From Phycisphaerae bacterium (lineage in GTDB: Bacteria; Planctomycetota; Phycisphaerae; UBA1845), in the NCBI GenBank assembly GCA_029260055.1, contig JAJDDX010000500.1, forward strand, positions 1 to 64,000: a stretch of 64,000 nucleotides of DNA, given 5' to 3'. Shown piece after piece: positions 39,447 through 47,095 of this stretch. Position 1 is the first letter of the stretch. The number at the start of each line of letters is the position of its first letter. The notes under the pieces were generated by a model that was given only the letters and a program-made list of their open reading frames with translations, had not been told where the DNA came from and did not search any database. The position numbers and the translations under genes were made by a program.

Positions 39447-40055
39447 CTACTCCATCAAGGAGGGTTGGAGATCCCCCCTCAGGTACAACGGGTGCCCAGG
39501 GTCACCCGCTTTTGTTTTCGTCAGGAGGTGCATCGGCACCCCCATGCTCCGTATCATCGACAAGACCTCCATGTCTCGCCTGACAACCCGTCCGCCCCAC
39601 GCCTTGTTGCCCCCCTTGGTCCCCCAGGCGCAGACGACGAGATCAGCCCGGCGGACCACCATCTCGACGTAGGCGTCATTCTCGGGTCCAACGGGGTCAT
39701 GGTTGGTCGTCACCAGCTCGGCCGGGTCGGTCGCCCGGAGCGCGAAGAGGTTGACGACCTCGATGCTGTCGTACCCCCAGCCCTTGGCGTACCCGACGCA
39801 CTTGCGGACCGTGGGGTCGTCGTCGGTGGCGTCGGCCGTGCTCGGGTTGAGCATGACCCAGCAGACCGTGCCGCCAGACGCCCACTCACGACGGAGGGTG
39901 TAGCGGTAGAGCCCGTCCTCGGAGAGCTGTGCAGACGTCTGCACCTCATCCTTGCGTAGGGTGATGCGCACGACGCCCTTGCACTGGCTCCTCCAGCCCG
40001 CGTGAGGCTCGACCTTCCCGCACAGGGCACAGGAGGGCCTGTAGTTCTTATTCAT
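39447..40055 (-). CDS. DUF1643 protein with N-terminal Cys motif
   Basis: 202 residues from the ATG at 40055. CALCGKV with a later Cys forms an N-terminal knuckle. Then YRYTLRREW, VCWVMLNPSTADA, DDPTVRKCVGYAKGWGY, VVNLFALRATDP, VGPENDA and HPLYL match DUF1643, a family of unknown function common in bacteria and phages. The palindrome at 39929-39944 encodes VQTSA between the two parts. Confidence 0.85.
   Translation of the reverse strand: MNKNYRPSCALCGKVEPHAGWRSQCKGVVRITLRKDEVQTSAQLSEDGLYRYTLRREWASGGTVCWVMLNPSTADATDDDPTVRKCVGYAKGWGYDSIEVVNLFALRATDPAELVTTNHDPVGPENDAYVEMVVRRADLVVCAWGTKGGNKAWGGRVVRRDMEVLSMIRSMGVPMHLLTKTKAGDPGHPLYLRGDLQPSLME
39929..39944. repeat. 16-bp palindrome, copy 6
   Basis: Perfect GTGCAGACGTCTGCAC in the DUF1643 gene, between its Cys motif and its DUF1643 domain, read as V-Q-T-S-A. 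Confidence 0.95.
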
Positions 40056-40267
40056 ACCCTGCAGAGCTCCCGTAAGTGCTTGATCACTTCCGCGGCGGCT
40101 TCGTCTCCGGCCAGCACGAGCTTCTCGAGGCACATGGGGCACTCGACAGTGTACTCGAATAGGTGCTTGTTGTAATCGACGTCGCTCCACGAAAACCTTA
40201 GGTCCGACTCACACTCGTGGCACACGACGCGATACGTGTCAGTTTCTGGGTACACTGTTACAGCCAT
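40052..40267 (-). CDS. Small zinc-ribbon protein
   Basis: 71 residues. CHEC (16-19) and CPMC (43-46) are an ideal zinc-ribbon pair 24 residues apart; a C-terminal helix follows. ATG at 40267 has a GGTGGGGGGTGAT site. Coupled to the DUF1643 gene. Confidence 0.7.
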   Translation of the reverse strand: MAVTVYPETDTYRVVCHECESDLRFSWSDVDYNKHLFEYTVECPMCLEKLVLAGDEAAAEVIKHLRELCRV

Positions 40268-40303
40268 ATCACCCCCCACCTTTCCTCGGCTTGCCCTTCG
40301 AGG

Positions 40304-40495
40304 TCAAGCCCGCTGCAATCCTCGCCTCTCGCACGCGCCGTTGCCTGGCCACCGAGCGCGCCCTGGCCACTTCCCGTAGGTGGCCGACAGGTGTTGCCCT
40401 GGAAACCGATTCGACCACCCCTCCAGGCTGGTGACGCCGACCTTCAAAAGCTTGGCGTCGACCTCCACGTAGAAGGCATCGAGGTTGGCGCTCAC
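40304..40495 (-). CDS. Small hypothetical protein, GTG start
   Basis: 63 residues; the GTG at 40495 overlaps the previous stop (GTGA). N-terminal half protein-like (NLDAFYVEVDAKLLKVGV), C-terminal half Arg/Gly-rich. Not recognised. Confidence 0.5.
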   Translation of the reverse strand: MSANLDAFYVEVDAKLLKVGVTSLEGWSNRFPGQHLSATYGKWPGRARWPGNGACERRGLQRA

Positions 40496-40728
40496 ACGTT
40501 CTCCCGGGTATCGAGTGCTACTCTCAGCTCAGACCGCAGGATGCCCCACCGTGGGTCGTCCTTGCTCTTGATGGGTCCACACACGGGGTGAGGGTCCACG
40601 TGGCCACAGTCCTCCGATCTGGTCTCCCTGACACGCATCAAGCGCCGTTGGTAGGCGAGCAGCCGAGCGGTGCTCATTGCCTCCAGGACCATCAAGGTAA
40701 CCGGCTGCACGTAAATCTTACCGCTCAC
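40492..40728 (-). CDS. Hypothetical protein, GTG start
   Basis: 78 residues; GTG at 40728 overlaps the upstream TGA. Helical Arg-rich middle, with CGHVDPHPVCG as a possible metal site. Not recognised. Confidence 0.55.
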   Translation of the reverse strand: MSGKIYVQPVTLMVLEAMSTARLLAYQRRLMRVRETRSEDCGHVDPHPVCGPIKSKDDPRWGILRSELRVALDTRENV

Positions 40729-41099
40729 TTCTCCTCCTCGATGGGCGGCAACGGTGGCTCCTGGAAGCCACCAGGCGGCAGAGCCATCGTGTGGCCTGAG
40801 CCCTCCTTGCCGATCCCCATCGGCGAGCGCGGGAGCTTGTAGCCCTCCTTCATCGTCTGCCTCGGCGGCGGGTTGGGGTCGAGCCCCCGGGCGATGCGCA
40901 TCTCGCGCACGCGCGTGCTGAACGCGATGCGCATCGTCTGCTTGCAAACGTCCCTCGGGCAGTACCAGGAGAGGATGAGCGGGTCATCCGTGAGCTGGAC
41001 GCCCTTCCACCCAACGGTGTCCGAGCCCCTCTCCATGACCTCGGAGTGGCAGCCCGCGCACCGGAGGATGACGTCGTCGCTAGTGAGTCCCTTCAGCAC
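40725..41099 (-). CDS. Zinc-motif protein of the GW(K/Q)GVQ type
   Basis: 124 residues. CAGCHSE, then GWKGVQLTDDP and YCPRDVCKQTMR. The gene at 41849-42082 shows the same order (CSFC, GWQGVQ, VCDRDVCKDDAR), so the two are probably paralogues. The C-terminus here is Pro-rich. Likely one zinc; function unknown. Confidence 0.7.
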   Translation of the reverse strand: MLKGLTSDDVILRCAGCHSEVMERGSDTVGWKGVQLTDDPLILSWYCPRDVCKQTMRIAFSTRVREMRIARGLDPNPPPRQTMKEGYKLPRSPMGIGKEGSGHTMALPPGGFQEPPLPPIEEEK

Positions 41100-41391
41100 C
41101 CGGGGTCCCCTCGGAGAGAGTGAACACCTTTCCTAGGTTCACGAGCAGGTAGGGCACGTTTTCGTCTTCGACGACATACCCGAGACCCGACCCCTGGAGC
41201 GAGGCCGCGCTCATTTTGAGGAACTTCATCGCGGCGATCTGCCCCTCGTACTCACGGTCGACTTCCACTGGCGTCCGAGGTCGTCGAAAGGTCACCAGGG
41301 TGAAGCGGTCGTCTGCGGGGTCGACCTCGACCTTGAGGCGGCAGCCGTCCTGTAGTTCGGTGATCGCGTTCTTCGTTTCGTCGTCAGTCAT
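41080..41391 (-). CDS. Hypothetical protein
   Basis: 103 residues, beta-rich then helical. Overlaps the next gene by 20 bases and the previous by 4. No known domain. Confidence 0.6.
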   Translation of the reverse strand: MTDDETKNAITELQDGCRLKVEVDPADDRFTLVTFRRPRTPVEVDREYEGQIAAMKFLKMSAASLQGSGLGYVVEDENVPYLLVNLGKVFTLSEGTPGAEGTH

Positions 41392-41852
41392 CCGAAGTCC
41401 ATCGCAACCTGGGGGCTCACACTCTTCTTCGAGTGGCCCCCGAGGTACTCGTAAATCCTGCCGTCAGCCTGGTGAACCCATACCTTGCGCTTGAACCTCA
41501 GCGCCTCGCGCGCACTGTCCCAGCAGCCGCCCTTGGAGCCGTCCGGAAAGAGAACCATCTCGTCGCAGTCGAGCGCAATGAGTGTGTTCCGGTAGAGGAG
41601 CTGGTCGCGGGTGCTCACCTCGATGATATGAGACGGACCGTGCCCTCCGTAGATGGTTGTGATGCTCGATGGGTTGTGGGGTGGGTAGGCGCGCACCAAA
41701 AACCCACGGTTGCGGCCCACCTTCTGGGCAGTGATATCCACGCCCGCCGCGCCGCCGCTGATGAGCACGGTGCCATCAGGGAGCCCGAGAACGTACTCTT
41801 CGACCATCGTGAGCCTTGGGTGCTCGCGTGAGCCAACGATCGCGAGCTTCAT
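41388..41852 (-). CDS. SLOG-superfamily nucleotide-binding protein
   Basis: 154 residues from the ATG at 41852. MKLAIVGSREH, then ISGGAAGVD and RNTLIALDCDEMVLF with a later GGCWDSAREA, match the Rossmann-like SLOG family (DprA/LOG/YspA-DUF2493 relatives), which binds nucleotides or NAD/ADP-ribose derivatives. No DNA-binding domain is attached. A sponge or sensor of a nucleotide signal is a reasonable guess. Confidence 0.78.
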   Translation of the reverse strand: MKLAIVGSREHPRLTMVEEYVLGLPDGTVLISGGAAGVDITAQKVGRNRGFLVRAYPPHNPSSITTIYGGHGPSHIIEVSTRDQLLYRNTLIALDCDEMVLFPDGSKGGCWDSAREALRFKRKVWVHQADGRIYEYLGGHSKKSVSPQVAMDFG

Positions 41853-42082
41853 ACTGCGACCCCTTTCTCGCGAGCGTCGTCCTTGCAGACGTCTCGGTCG
41901 CAGACGTAGCCGATGCCCCCGGCCGGGAACGGCATTTGGACACCCTGCCACCCATCACCGATGGCGAGGTGCTGGACGGCCGTGCGACCACAGAAGGAGC
42001 AGGTGAGTGTGCCCTGATCGAGCGGCTCAGCGTGCTCCTTCTCGGTGTACTGGCTGAACTTCGAGGGGTCGCGCCGGTTCAT
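41849..42082 (-). CDS. Zinc-motif protein, paralogue of 40725-41099
   Basis: 77 residues. CSFCGRT, GWQGVQ and YVCDRDVCKDDAREKG parallel the longer gene at 40725. Coupled on both sides by ATGA overlaps. Confidence 0.7.
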   Translation of the reverse strand: MNRRDPSKFSQYTEKEHAEPLDQGTLTCSFCGRTAVQHLAIGDGWQGVQMPFPAGGIGYVCDRDVCKDDAREKGVAV

Positions 42083-42282
42083 GTGACCACATCCATGTCC
42101 ACGACGATGAGGAAGTCGTCGCCGTCCGTGGCGAAGCCGACGCGCATCGCCTTGTCGATGGACTTTGTGGGGACCCGCAGTACGCCATCCTCACCGTGCT
42201 CCAACGCAAGGCAACCGAGCAGGTGCATGAAGATTCTGGCGCGCTTGGTATTGCTCCAGCTTCCTGGGTTGTCCTCAGCCAC
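42079..42282 (-). CDS. Hypothetical protein, GTG start
   Basis: 67 residues; GGAGGAGTCGAC precedes the GTG at 42282. Acidic C-terminus (GDDFLIVVDMDVV). Upstream open frame rejected because it lacks a site. Confidence 0.6.
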   Translation of the reverse strand: MAEDNPGSWSNTKRARIFMHLLGCLALEHGEDGVLRVPTKSIDKAMRVGFATDGDDFLIVVDMDVVT

Positions 42283-42490
42283 GTCGACTCCTCCTGCGCT
42301 CGCATGCGAACTTGGTACGCCACCCCTCCAGATCACACACGTTGCCCGTGTAGCAAGCCTCCTTGGTCTCGTAGTTCAACCGGTACCCCGGGCACGAGGA
42401 GAGCAACTCGCCCTCGGCCGCACCGCAGGTCGTGCATTCACCGAGTTCTTCCCAGGGGGGCTTACAAGGTACGATGTTGTGCTCGATCAT
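42275..42490 (-). CDS. Small Cys-motif phage-type protein
   Basis: 71 residues from the ATG at 42490 with AAGGGG upstream; an ATG at 42508 is the alternative. ECTTCGAAEGELLSSCPGYRL followed by CYTGNVCD resembles a short family I recall in many phages (CTVCG.A.G.L...CPG). Function unknown; probable zinc binding. Confidence 0.7.
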   Translation of the reverse strand: MIEHNIVPCKPPWEELGECTTCGAAEGELLSSCPGYRLNYETKEACYTGNVCDLEGWRTKFACERRRSRRG

Positions 42491-42812
42491 GGTCCCCTTC
42501 GGGCTCATCGCTTAGCCAGGCGACCGTTGCCACCGGATCCTCGTCGGGGCTCAGGAATCCGCGTTCTGCTAGCCATGCGATTACCCTCAACCCGTCAGCC
42601 GTCGCATCACGGACCGTAGCCCGGACCTGCCCAGCTCGCATCAACTCCTTGGGGCCGGCGGCTGGCTCGTGCCCATACAGCTTGACGGTGGCCGCCACCT
42701 GGTCATGTGTGAGCAGGACCCCCTCGGTACGCTCGCCTCCAAAGAATCGCAGAGAAAGTACATCCTCTGATTGCACGACTGTGCACCCCTTGTATTTCGG
42801 TCTGTTCTTCAT
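42462..42812 (-). CDS. Hypothetical protein
   Basis: 116 residues, beta then helix. No Cys cluster. Overlaps the next gene by 29 bases. Not recognised. Confidence 0.6.
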   Translation of the reverse strand: MKNRPKYKGCTVVQSEDVLSLRFFGGERTEGVLLTHDQVAATVKLYGHEPAAGPKELMRAGQVRATVRDATADGLRVIAWLAERGFLSPDEDPVATVAWLSDEPEGDHDRAQHRTL

Positions 42813-42839
42813 CGACCACCTCCGCCTCGTTCATCCGCC

Positions 42840-43034
42840 TCAGCCACGGTCAATCCTCCTCAGGTCGGCGATGGCAACGCCTTCAACCTTGATGGTACCG
42901 AGGTGGGTGTAGACGCCATCAGCGGTGAGCGAGGCGTGCAGGTGCTCTTCGACGATGTCCTGGGTTGCCGTTCCAGGGTCGACGACAATGCGAAGCGTGA
43001 CCTCGTAGTGCTGGCTCGGGTTGGGATCGGTCAT
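42840..43034 (-). CDS. Small hypothetical protein
   Basis: 64 residues. Alternating beta (YEVTLRIVVDP) and helix (TQDIVEEHLHASL), then strands; looks like a ferredoxin-like small fold, by pattern only. Coupled to the gene before it. Confidence 0.65.
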   Translation of the reverse strand: MTDPNPSQHYEVTLRIVVDPGTATQDIVEEHLHASLTADGVYTHLGTIKVEGVAIADLRRIDRG

Positions 43035-43426
43035 AGGGTCAGGGCCTCCAGTTTGGCGACGAGATCGAAGTAGACCTCGCCCGCCTCGTTCACCCGCCTC
43101 TCCAAGCTCTCACGCTCAGCGCGGCGCTCAGCGGCATCGTGGTCGCCCTGCATGACCGGGCGCTCCACCCACCTGTCGTTGCACGCCACGGTGAGGAACT
43201 CCAAAAAAGTGAAGACGGCCTGGCCCCCGTTCCGCAGGTGCTTATCACCCGACTTCACCGTGGCCTTCCAGATGATGCTCATGAGGTCGACCCGGAGCTG
43301 CTCGGGCAGTGAGCGCCACACGCGGAACGAGTCCACGGCGTGGTAGCTGATGCCGTCGGCCCCCTCGTAGGAGATGGAGAACGACGCCTGCTTCTTCATC
43401 GCGTCGATGACGTCGGAGAAGCTCAT
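43031..43426 (-). CDS. Hypothetical protein
   Basis: 131 residues from the ATG at 43426 (ATGA overlap). Helical, with a charged coiled-coil C-terminus (AAERRAERESLERR). Not recognised. Confidence 0.6.
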   Translation of the reverse strand: MSFSDVIDAMKKQASFSISYEGADGISYHAVDSFRVWRSLPEQLRVDLMSIIWKATVKSGDKHLRNGGQAVFTFLEFLTVACNDRWVERPVMQGDHDAAERRAERESLERRVNEAGEVYFDLVAKLEALTL

Positions 43427-43539
43427 CGAGCCCACCAATCGCGGACCATCTTCGTTTTCGACCTGAGCCACGCCATGACGACCCCCACGAATGGCAGTGC
43501 AATCGCGATGGCCATGAGTTCGTCGCCGCAGAAATGCAT
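43423..43539 (-). CDS. Small membrane protein (38 aa)
   Basis: 38 codons from the ATG at 43539 (TGATG overlap). One membrane helix, LMAIAIALPFVGVVMAWL, and a basic WWAR end. Could be a small lysis or inhibitor protein; unproven. Confidence 0.55.
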   Translation of the reverse strand: MHFCGDELMAIAIALPFVGVVMAWLRSKTKMVRDWWAR

Positions 43540-43700
43540 CAGCCCCCGCCCTTCTTCGCGAGCGCGAGGGCATCTTTCCACTCGCGCTTGTTGTACCCAA
43601 GACGACACATGGCCTTGTGGACATCGTCGCGATCCTGGTTGGTCTTTGCCTCGACGTAGTCCTTGGCCAGGACGTCGATCTCGAACATGAAGCCGGCCAT
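43539..43700 (-). CDS. Small hypothetical protein (53 aa)
   Basis: Begins MAGFMFEIDVLAKDY; helical. ATG at 43700 overlaps the previous stop. Not recognised. Confidence 0.55.
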   Translation of the reverse strand: MAGFMFEIDVLAKDYVEAKTNQDRDDVHKAMCRLGYNKREWKDALALAKKGGG

Positions 43701-43987
43701 CAGAATAACCACACCCTCTCGGACTCGGTGAACTGCACCCGGAAAGACCATCCAACGAAGCGGTCACCCCACCCCTCGTAGTCCTCGCTGATGTTGAAGA
43801 CCTCAGCCCTCTCTATGCCCCCCTCGGGAAAGAGGGCATCCATGAGTCTCTCGTCCGGCGTGAAGAAGCACGGGCGGACCTGTTCTCCAAGGTGGTCGTA
43901 GAGGTTGTCGCTGGGAGATCCTGGCCGGTACGACCCGGTCAGGATGCCGTTCTTGCACCTGTCGACGGTGACCCCCTTCACCAGCAC
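43700..43987 (-). CDS. Hypothetical protein
   Basis: 95 residues, Gly- and aromatic-rich beta protein. Overlaps its neighbours. Not recognised. Confidence 0.6.
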   Translation of the reverse strand: MLVKGVTVDRCKNGILTGSYRPGSPSDNLYDHLGEQVRPCFFTPDERLMDALFPEGGIERAEVFNISEDYEGWGDRFVGWSFRVQFTESERVWLF

Positions 43988-44388
43988 ATCCTCGCTTCCG
44001 CGCGAGCTTCCGCAGCATCCTCGGCCGCGTCGATGGCCTCGCCCTCGAAGTGCTTCTCGACCTGCTGGTCGAACCAGCTCTGACCCTCACCCACGACCCA
44101 CTTGTTGAGGCGCGCAATCTCGTCAGGATTCGCGGGGCGCAAGGCTCCGCCGTCGACGCCATCCTTGTCGGTCAGCGTGAGGTCGAAGATCTCGACGCTC
44201 TCCCAGCCCTGGAACTCGCCTCCCGCGCCGTACCAGTCGATATCCGACGGGCACGAGTGGACAGAACCGCGCCAGGGTGCCGTGGGCGCACCAAAGTCGC
44301 CCGTGGCCTCGAAGCACATGGTGCCCTCGTAACGGAGGTCCCCAGGCTCCGGGATGTCGAACTCGATGCTGAACTCAAAGTTGCTCAC
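43978..44388 (-). CDS. Hypothetical acidic protein, GTG start
   Basis: 136 residues from the GTG at 44388, placed 9 bases after GGAAGG and downstream of the promoter at 44411-44439. N-terminal beta strands, then Asp/Ala/Glu-rich helix at the C-terminus. Not recognised. Confidence 0.6.
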   Translation of the reverse strand: MSNFEFSIEFDIPEPGDLRYEGTMCFEATGDFGAPTAPWRGSVHSCPSDIDWYGAGGEFQGWESVEIFDLTLTDKDGVDGGALRPANPDEIARLNKWVVGEGQSWFDQQVEKHFEGEAIDAAEDAAEARAEARMCW

Positions 44389-44410
44389 AGTGACGTTCCT
44401 TCCACTGACC

Positions 44411-44439
44411 ATGCTGAGGCCATGGTTAGCGTTTGTCAA
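44411..44439 (-). promoter_or_regulatory. Promoter, TTGACA / 17 / CAGCAT
   Basis: The TAG stop of the upstream gene (44440-44442) directly touches the -35 hexamer. Downstream GGTCAGTGGAAGGAACG is shared with the promoter at 1769. Confidence 0.65.
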
Positions 44440-44814
44440 CTACTTGTCGCTCTTCCAGTTCTTCATGCGGTTGATGAGCCGCGTGAGGGTTGGAGAGGGG
44501 TTCTCACAGTCGTCGCAACAGGCGTCGTCACCCTTTTGGTCGAGGTACCTCGTCGTCACGAGGGTCCAGTTGCCGCACACGCACCACGCCTTGAGCTTGG
44601 TCTTGTCCATGTAGTGCTGGACGTAGAGCCCGCCGAAGCGTTGGTAGGTATATCGGTCGTACATCGGGGCACCGTCGTGTTTGCGGTGCGTGGGTTCGGC
44701 CTTCATCGGTCGTAGCTTCAGGAGCTTGAAGAAACGTCGGACACCTTGCGGACGACCAACACGGCACGTGGCCCCTTCTCCTACTACCAGCACTTCCCTC
44801 TGGGCCACACTCAT
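44440..44814 (-). CDS. Zinc-motif protein
   Basis: 124 residues from the ATG at 44814 (ATGA overlap). CVCG and CCDDC (about 78-103) are a probable zinc site. The N-terminal half is basic. Last gene of its operon. Confidence 0.65.
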   Translation of the reverse strand: MSVAQREVLVVGEGATCRVGRPQGVRRFFKLLKLRPMKAEPTHRKHDGAPMYDRYTYQRFGGLYVQHYMDKTKLKAWCVCGNWTLVTTRYLDQKGDDACCDDCENPSPTLTRLINRMKNWKSDK

Positions 44815-45521
44815 GGCGGGAAAACACCGTCGTTGAGCTGGATATTGATGATGCCGAAATGGTCGAGGAGGGAGAGACGAGGCTGGTACGACGCCCAAAT
44901 CTTCTCCGCCCCCTTGGGCTTCCACCCAATGGCGGTGAGGACCATCAGGAGCCGGTCGCACTCCTCGACCAGGCGGTCGGCGTCGACCTCAACACGGAGG
45001 AAGATGGCCGGGTGGACGAGCGGCTGAACCTCGAAGCCGAGCCAGCCGAGCCACTTCACGAGCTTCGCCCGGTCCTCGAAGTCACTGTCGGGCATGTCGG
45101 GCTCGCGGAAGATCTTGGCCGAAGGTCCAACCGAGTCACCCCACAGCATCGCGCCGACCTCGAAGACCTTGTCCGGCGGCGGGACCATGACCTGGCGGAA
45201 AAGGAGGTCCTCGGCCCAGCAGACGATCTCGTCGATCTCGGGATTGGAGAAGACCATCTCACCCTTCCCGGTCACCTCGTTCCACCTCTCTCGCCCAGGG
45301 GGCACCGCGAGGACGAGCCCCACGCACCGCAGGAGGTTGCCCAGGTAGGCCGTGGGCTCGCCGCCAAGGAGGAGATGGCTCATCTCGTGACGGGCCCCTA
45401 GGTCGCCGCCCTGGGCGCGCATGTAGAGACTCCGGTACTCGGTCTCCATCTCCTCGCCGATGCGCTGCCCCTCAGCCTGTTCGACCGCCAGGTTCGCGGC
45501 CGGAGTGATCAGGTCCGTCAT
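44811..45521 (-). CDS. Hypothetical protein
   Basis: 236 residues from the ATG at 45521 (ATGA overlap). Mostly helical with WLGWLGFEVQPLV near residue 160. No catalytic motif or membrane segment recognised. Confidence 0.65.
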   Translation of the reverse strand: MTDLITPAANLAVEQAEGQRIGEEMETEYRSLYMRAQGGDLGARHEMSHLLLGGEPTAYLGNLLRCVGLVLAVPPGRERWNEVTGKGEMVFSNPEIDEIVCWAEDLLFRQVMVPPPDKVFEVGAMLWGDSVGPSAKIFREPDMPDSDFEDRAKLVKWLGWLGFEVQPLVHPAIFLRVEVDADRLVEECDRLLMVLTAIGWKPKGAEKIWASYQPRLSLLDHFGIINIQLNDGVFPP

Positions 45522-46285
45522 GTCGACACCTCGGGCACCCAAGAGGCGACGCGCATGAACCAATAGAGGCCCGTGGTGGTGAAATGCTCGGTAGGAGCCT
45601 CGGATGGGAAGATGGCCCGAGGAACCGGCGGGACGTAGAGGAAGAGGACCGTCGCTCCCTTGACGACCTCTTCATCCACCCACCGCTGAACGCACTCGGC
45701 GACCTCGGCCGGGTGAGAGTCCCTGTTAGCGAGCTGGACCGACTTTGCCACCACCGTGGCGCACTTCTTCCCCTGAAAGTCGTCTTCGAGCGACAGGTCG
45801 GGCTGAATCCACACGCCGGGCTCGATCTCGATGTAGAGGCCGACGGGGCAGGTCATCTCAACGATGGGGACGCCCTCGGGGACCTTCACGCGACGAATGA
45901 CCTCGATGGCGTCGGCGCGGTGGTCTGCGCAGCCATCGAAGCGGGCGACGTTCTTCCAGGTCCGCTGGAAGACCGGTCCCAAGGGTCCCCAGGTCGCGCG
46001 GGCGTCGCGACCGGCTTCGAGGTTCTCCGACTCAATGTCCACGCCCAAAAAACGGAAGGGCTTGAACCTGTCGTAGTAGACGAGCCCGATGGCCGAACCG
46101 AAGTCCGCGGTGTGGATGGGCACAGCGTCGGCGCCGGTCTCGCGCTCCGGGTAGAGGTGGGCGTAGAGCCGACCGGTCTCCGTGTTGACGCACTGTGGCC
46201 CCATCCTCAGACCCAGGGTCTTCGCCGCCTCGTGGCGCTCCCTACACCCGTCGACCTCATCGCTCACCTGTTTGTTGTCCATCAT
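45518..46285 (-). CDS. Hypothetical protein
   Basis: 255 residues, mixed alpha/beta. The ATG at 46285 is served by AGGAGG inside a duplicated 20-bp element. No domain recognised. Confidence 0.65.
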   Translation of the reverse strand: MMDNKQVSDEVDGCRERHEAAKTLGLRMGPQCVNTETGRLYAHLYPERETGADAVPIHTADFGSAIGLVYYDRFKPFRFLGVDIESENLEAGRDARATWGPLGPVFQRTWKNVARFDGCADHRADAIEVIRRVKVPEGVPIVEMTCPVGLYIEIEPGVWIQPDLSLEDDFQGKKCATVVAKSVQLANRDSHPAEVAECVQRWVDEEVVKGATVLFLYVPPVPRAIFPSEAPTEHFTTTGLYWFMRVASWVPEVST

Positions 46286-46325
46286 CGCCTCTGCCTCCTG
46301 TTCACCGCCTCTGCCTCCTGTTCAC
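46286..46325. repeat. 20-bp direct repeat, two perfect copies
   Basis: Copies 46286-46305 and 46306-46325 of CGCCTCTGCCTCCTGTTCAC. Each carries AGGAGG on the minus strand. The duplication covers the end of one gene and creates the ribosome binding site of the next. Confidence 0.9.
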
Positions 46326-46523
46326 CCACTCGATGACCGAGGCCAGGTCGGCCGGGTCGAACTGTCCCTCGCAGACCGCCACCCGGACCGCGCCCTCAGA
46401 GGTCCCAGCCACCCGTGCAATCTCAGCGTAGCTGTAACCCCAGATCTTCCGCCCATGACCCCGCGCCCCTCCGTAGATGACGGTGAGTCGAGAGGAGGCG
46501 CTCCGCGCCCCCGGTCGCTTCAC
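46302..46523 (-). CDS. Small helix-turn-helix protein
   Basis: 73 residues. YSYAEIARVAGTSEGAVRVAV (about 30-50) is a good helix-turn-helix. Basic N-terminus. Possibly a small transcription factor or a sigma-like fragment. Its stop lies in the 20-bp repeat. Confidence 0.65.
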   Translation of the reverse strand: MKRPGARSASSRLTVIYGGARGHGRKIWGYSYAEIARVAGTSEGAVRVAVCEGQFDPADLASVIEWVNRRQRR

Positions 46524-46999
46524 TCCTCAGACGTTCCCACAACCCGCAGCAGGTCGGCGTACTCTCCGCCCAGCCCGTACCCGCACTCGGGCCACCCGAG
46601 CGACGAGACCATCCACCGCCTGTCCTCAGCATCGCCCCCCACTCGGTACGTGCGAGTGACGTAGTAGGGCTCTCGCTCCAGGCCCATGAGCTTCAGGGGG
46701 AAGACAAGCATCCCCTCCCTGATGGGTTCACCCACCCGGTCCCGGGCCACGTCAGCGAAACCCTCGCCTATCTCGCGTTGTGGGTCGCGTAGAGGGTCGA
46801 GCCAAATCACACGGGTCTTCCCGCCGTGCCCGTGGATGGCCTCGACGGTCTTCATGTCGTCGTAGGTCGCCACGGAGGTGTGTTCCGTGCGCCACGTGAT
46901 CGACACCTTACCGTTCCCGAACAAAACACCCTCGGCAACCGGGCCGCACCCGCTGATGCCGGTCTCGTCCTCGTCCCTGTATAGCCAGAACCGTCTCAT
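46520..46999 (-). CDS. Hypothetical protein, operon-leading
   Basis: 159 residues; first gene after the promoter at 47028-47055. Beta-rich, no known domain. ATGA-coupled to the HTH gene. Confidence 0.65.
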   Translation of the reverse strand: MRRFWLYRDEDETGISGCGPVAEGVLFGNGKVSITWRTEHTSVATYDDMKTVEAIHGHGGKTRVIWLDPLRDPQREIGEGFADVARDRVGEPIREGMLVFPLKLMGLEREPYYVTRTYRVGGDAEDRRWMVSSLGWPECGYGLGGEYADLLRVVGTSEE

Positions 47000-47027
47000 C
47001 GGCTCCCTCCTTGTCTATGTCTCGCGC

Positions 47028-47055
47028 ATCTTAGCGGGTGACTACGATGAGTCAA
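47028..47055 (-). promoter_or_regulatory. Promoter, TTGACT / 16 / TAAGAT
   Basis: Best -10 of the set together with 58039-58066. It follows the hairpin at 47067-47094. Confidence 0.6.
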
Positions 47056-47066
47056 CACTCTCGTTC

Positions 47067-47094
47067 CTAACACCTGCCGCCTGGCAGTTGTTAG
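47067..47094. terminator. 28-bp hairpin, copy 1 (possible terminator)
   Basis: Arms CTAACACCTGCC and GGCAGTTGTTAG around GCCT, 11 of 12 pairs. Directly follows the RCC1 gene stop and precedes a promoter. No T run, so factor-independent termination is uncertain. Identical to 57719-57746. Confidence 0.5.
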
Positions 47095-47095
47095 T

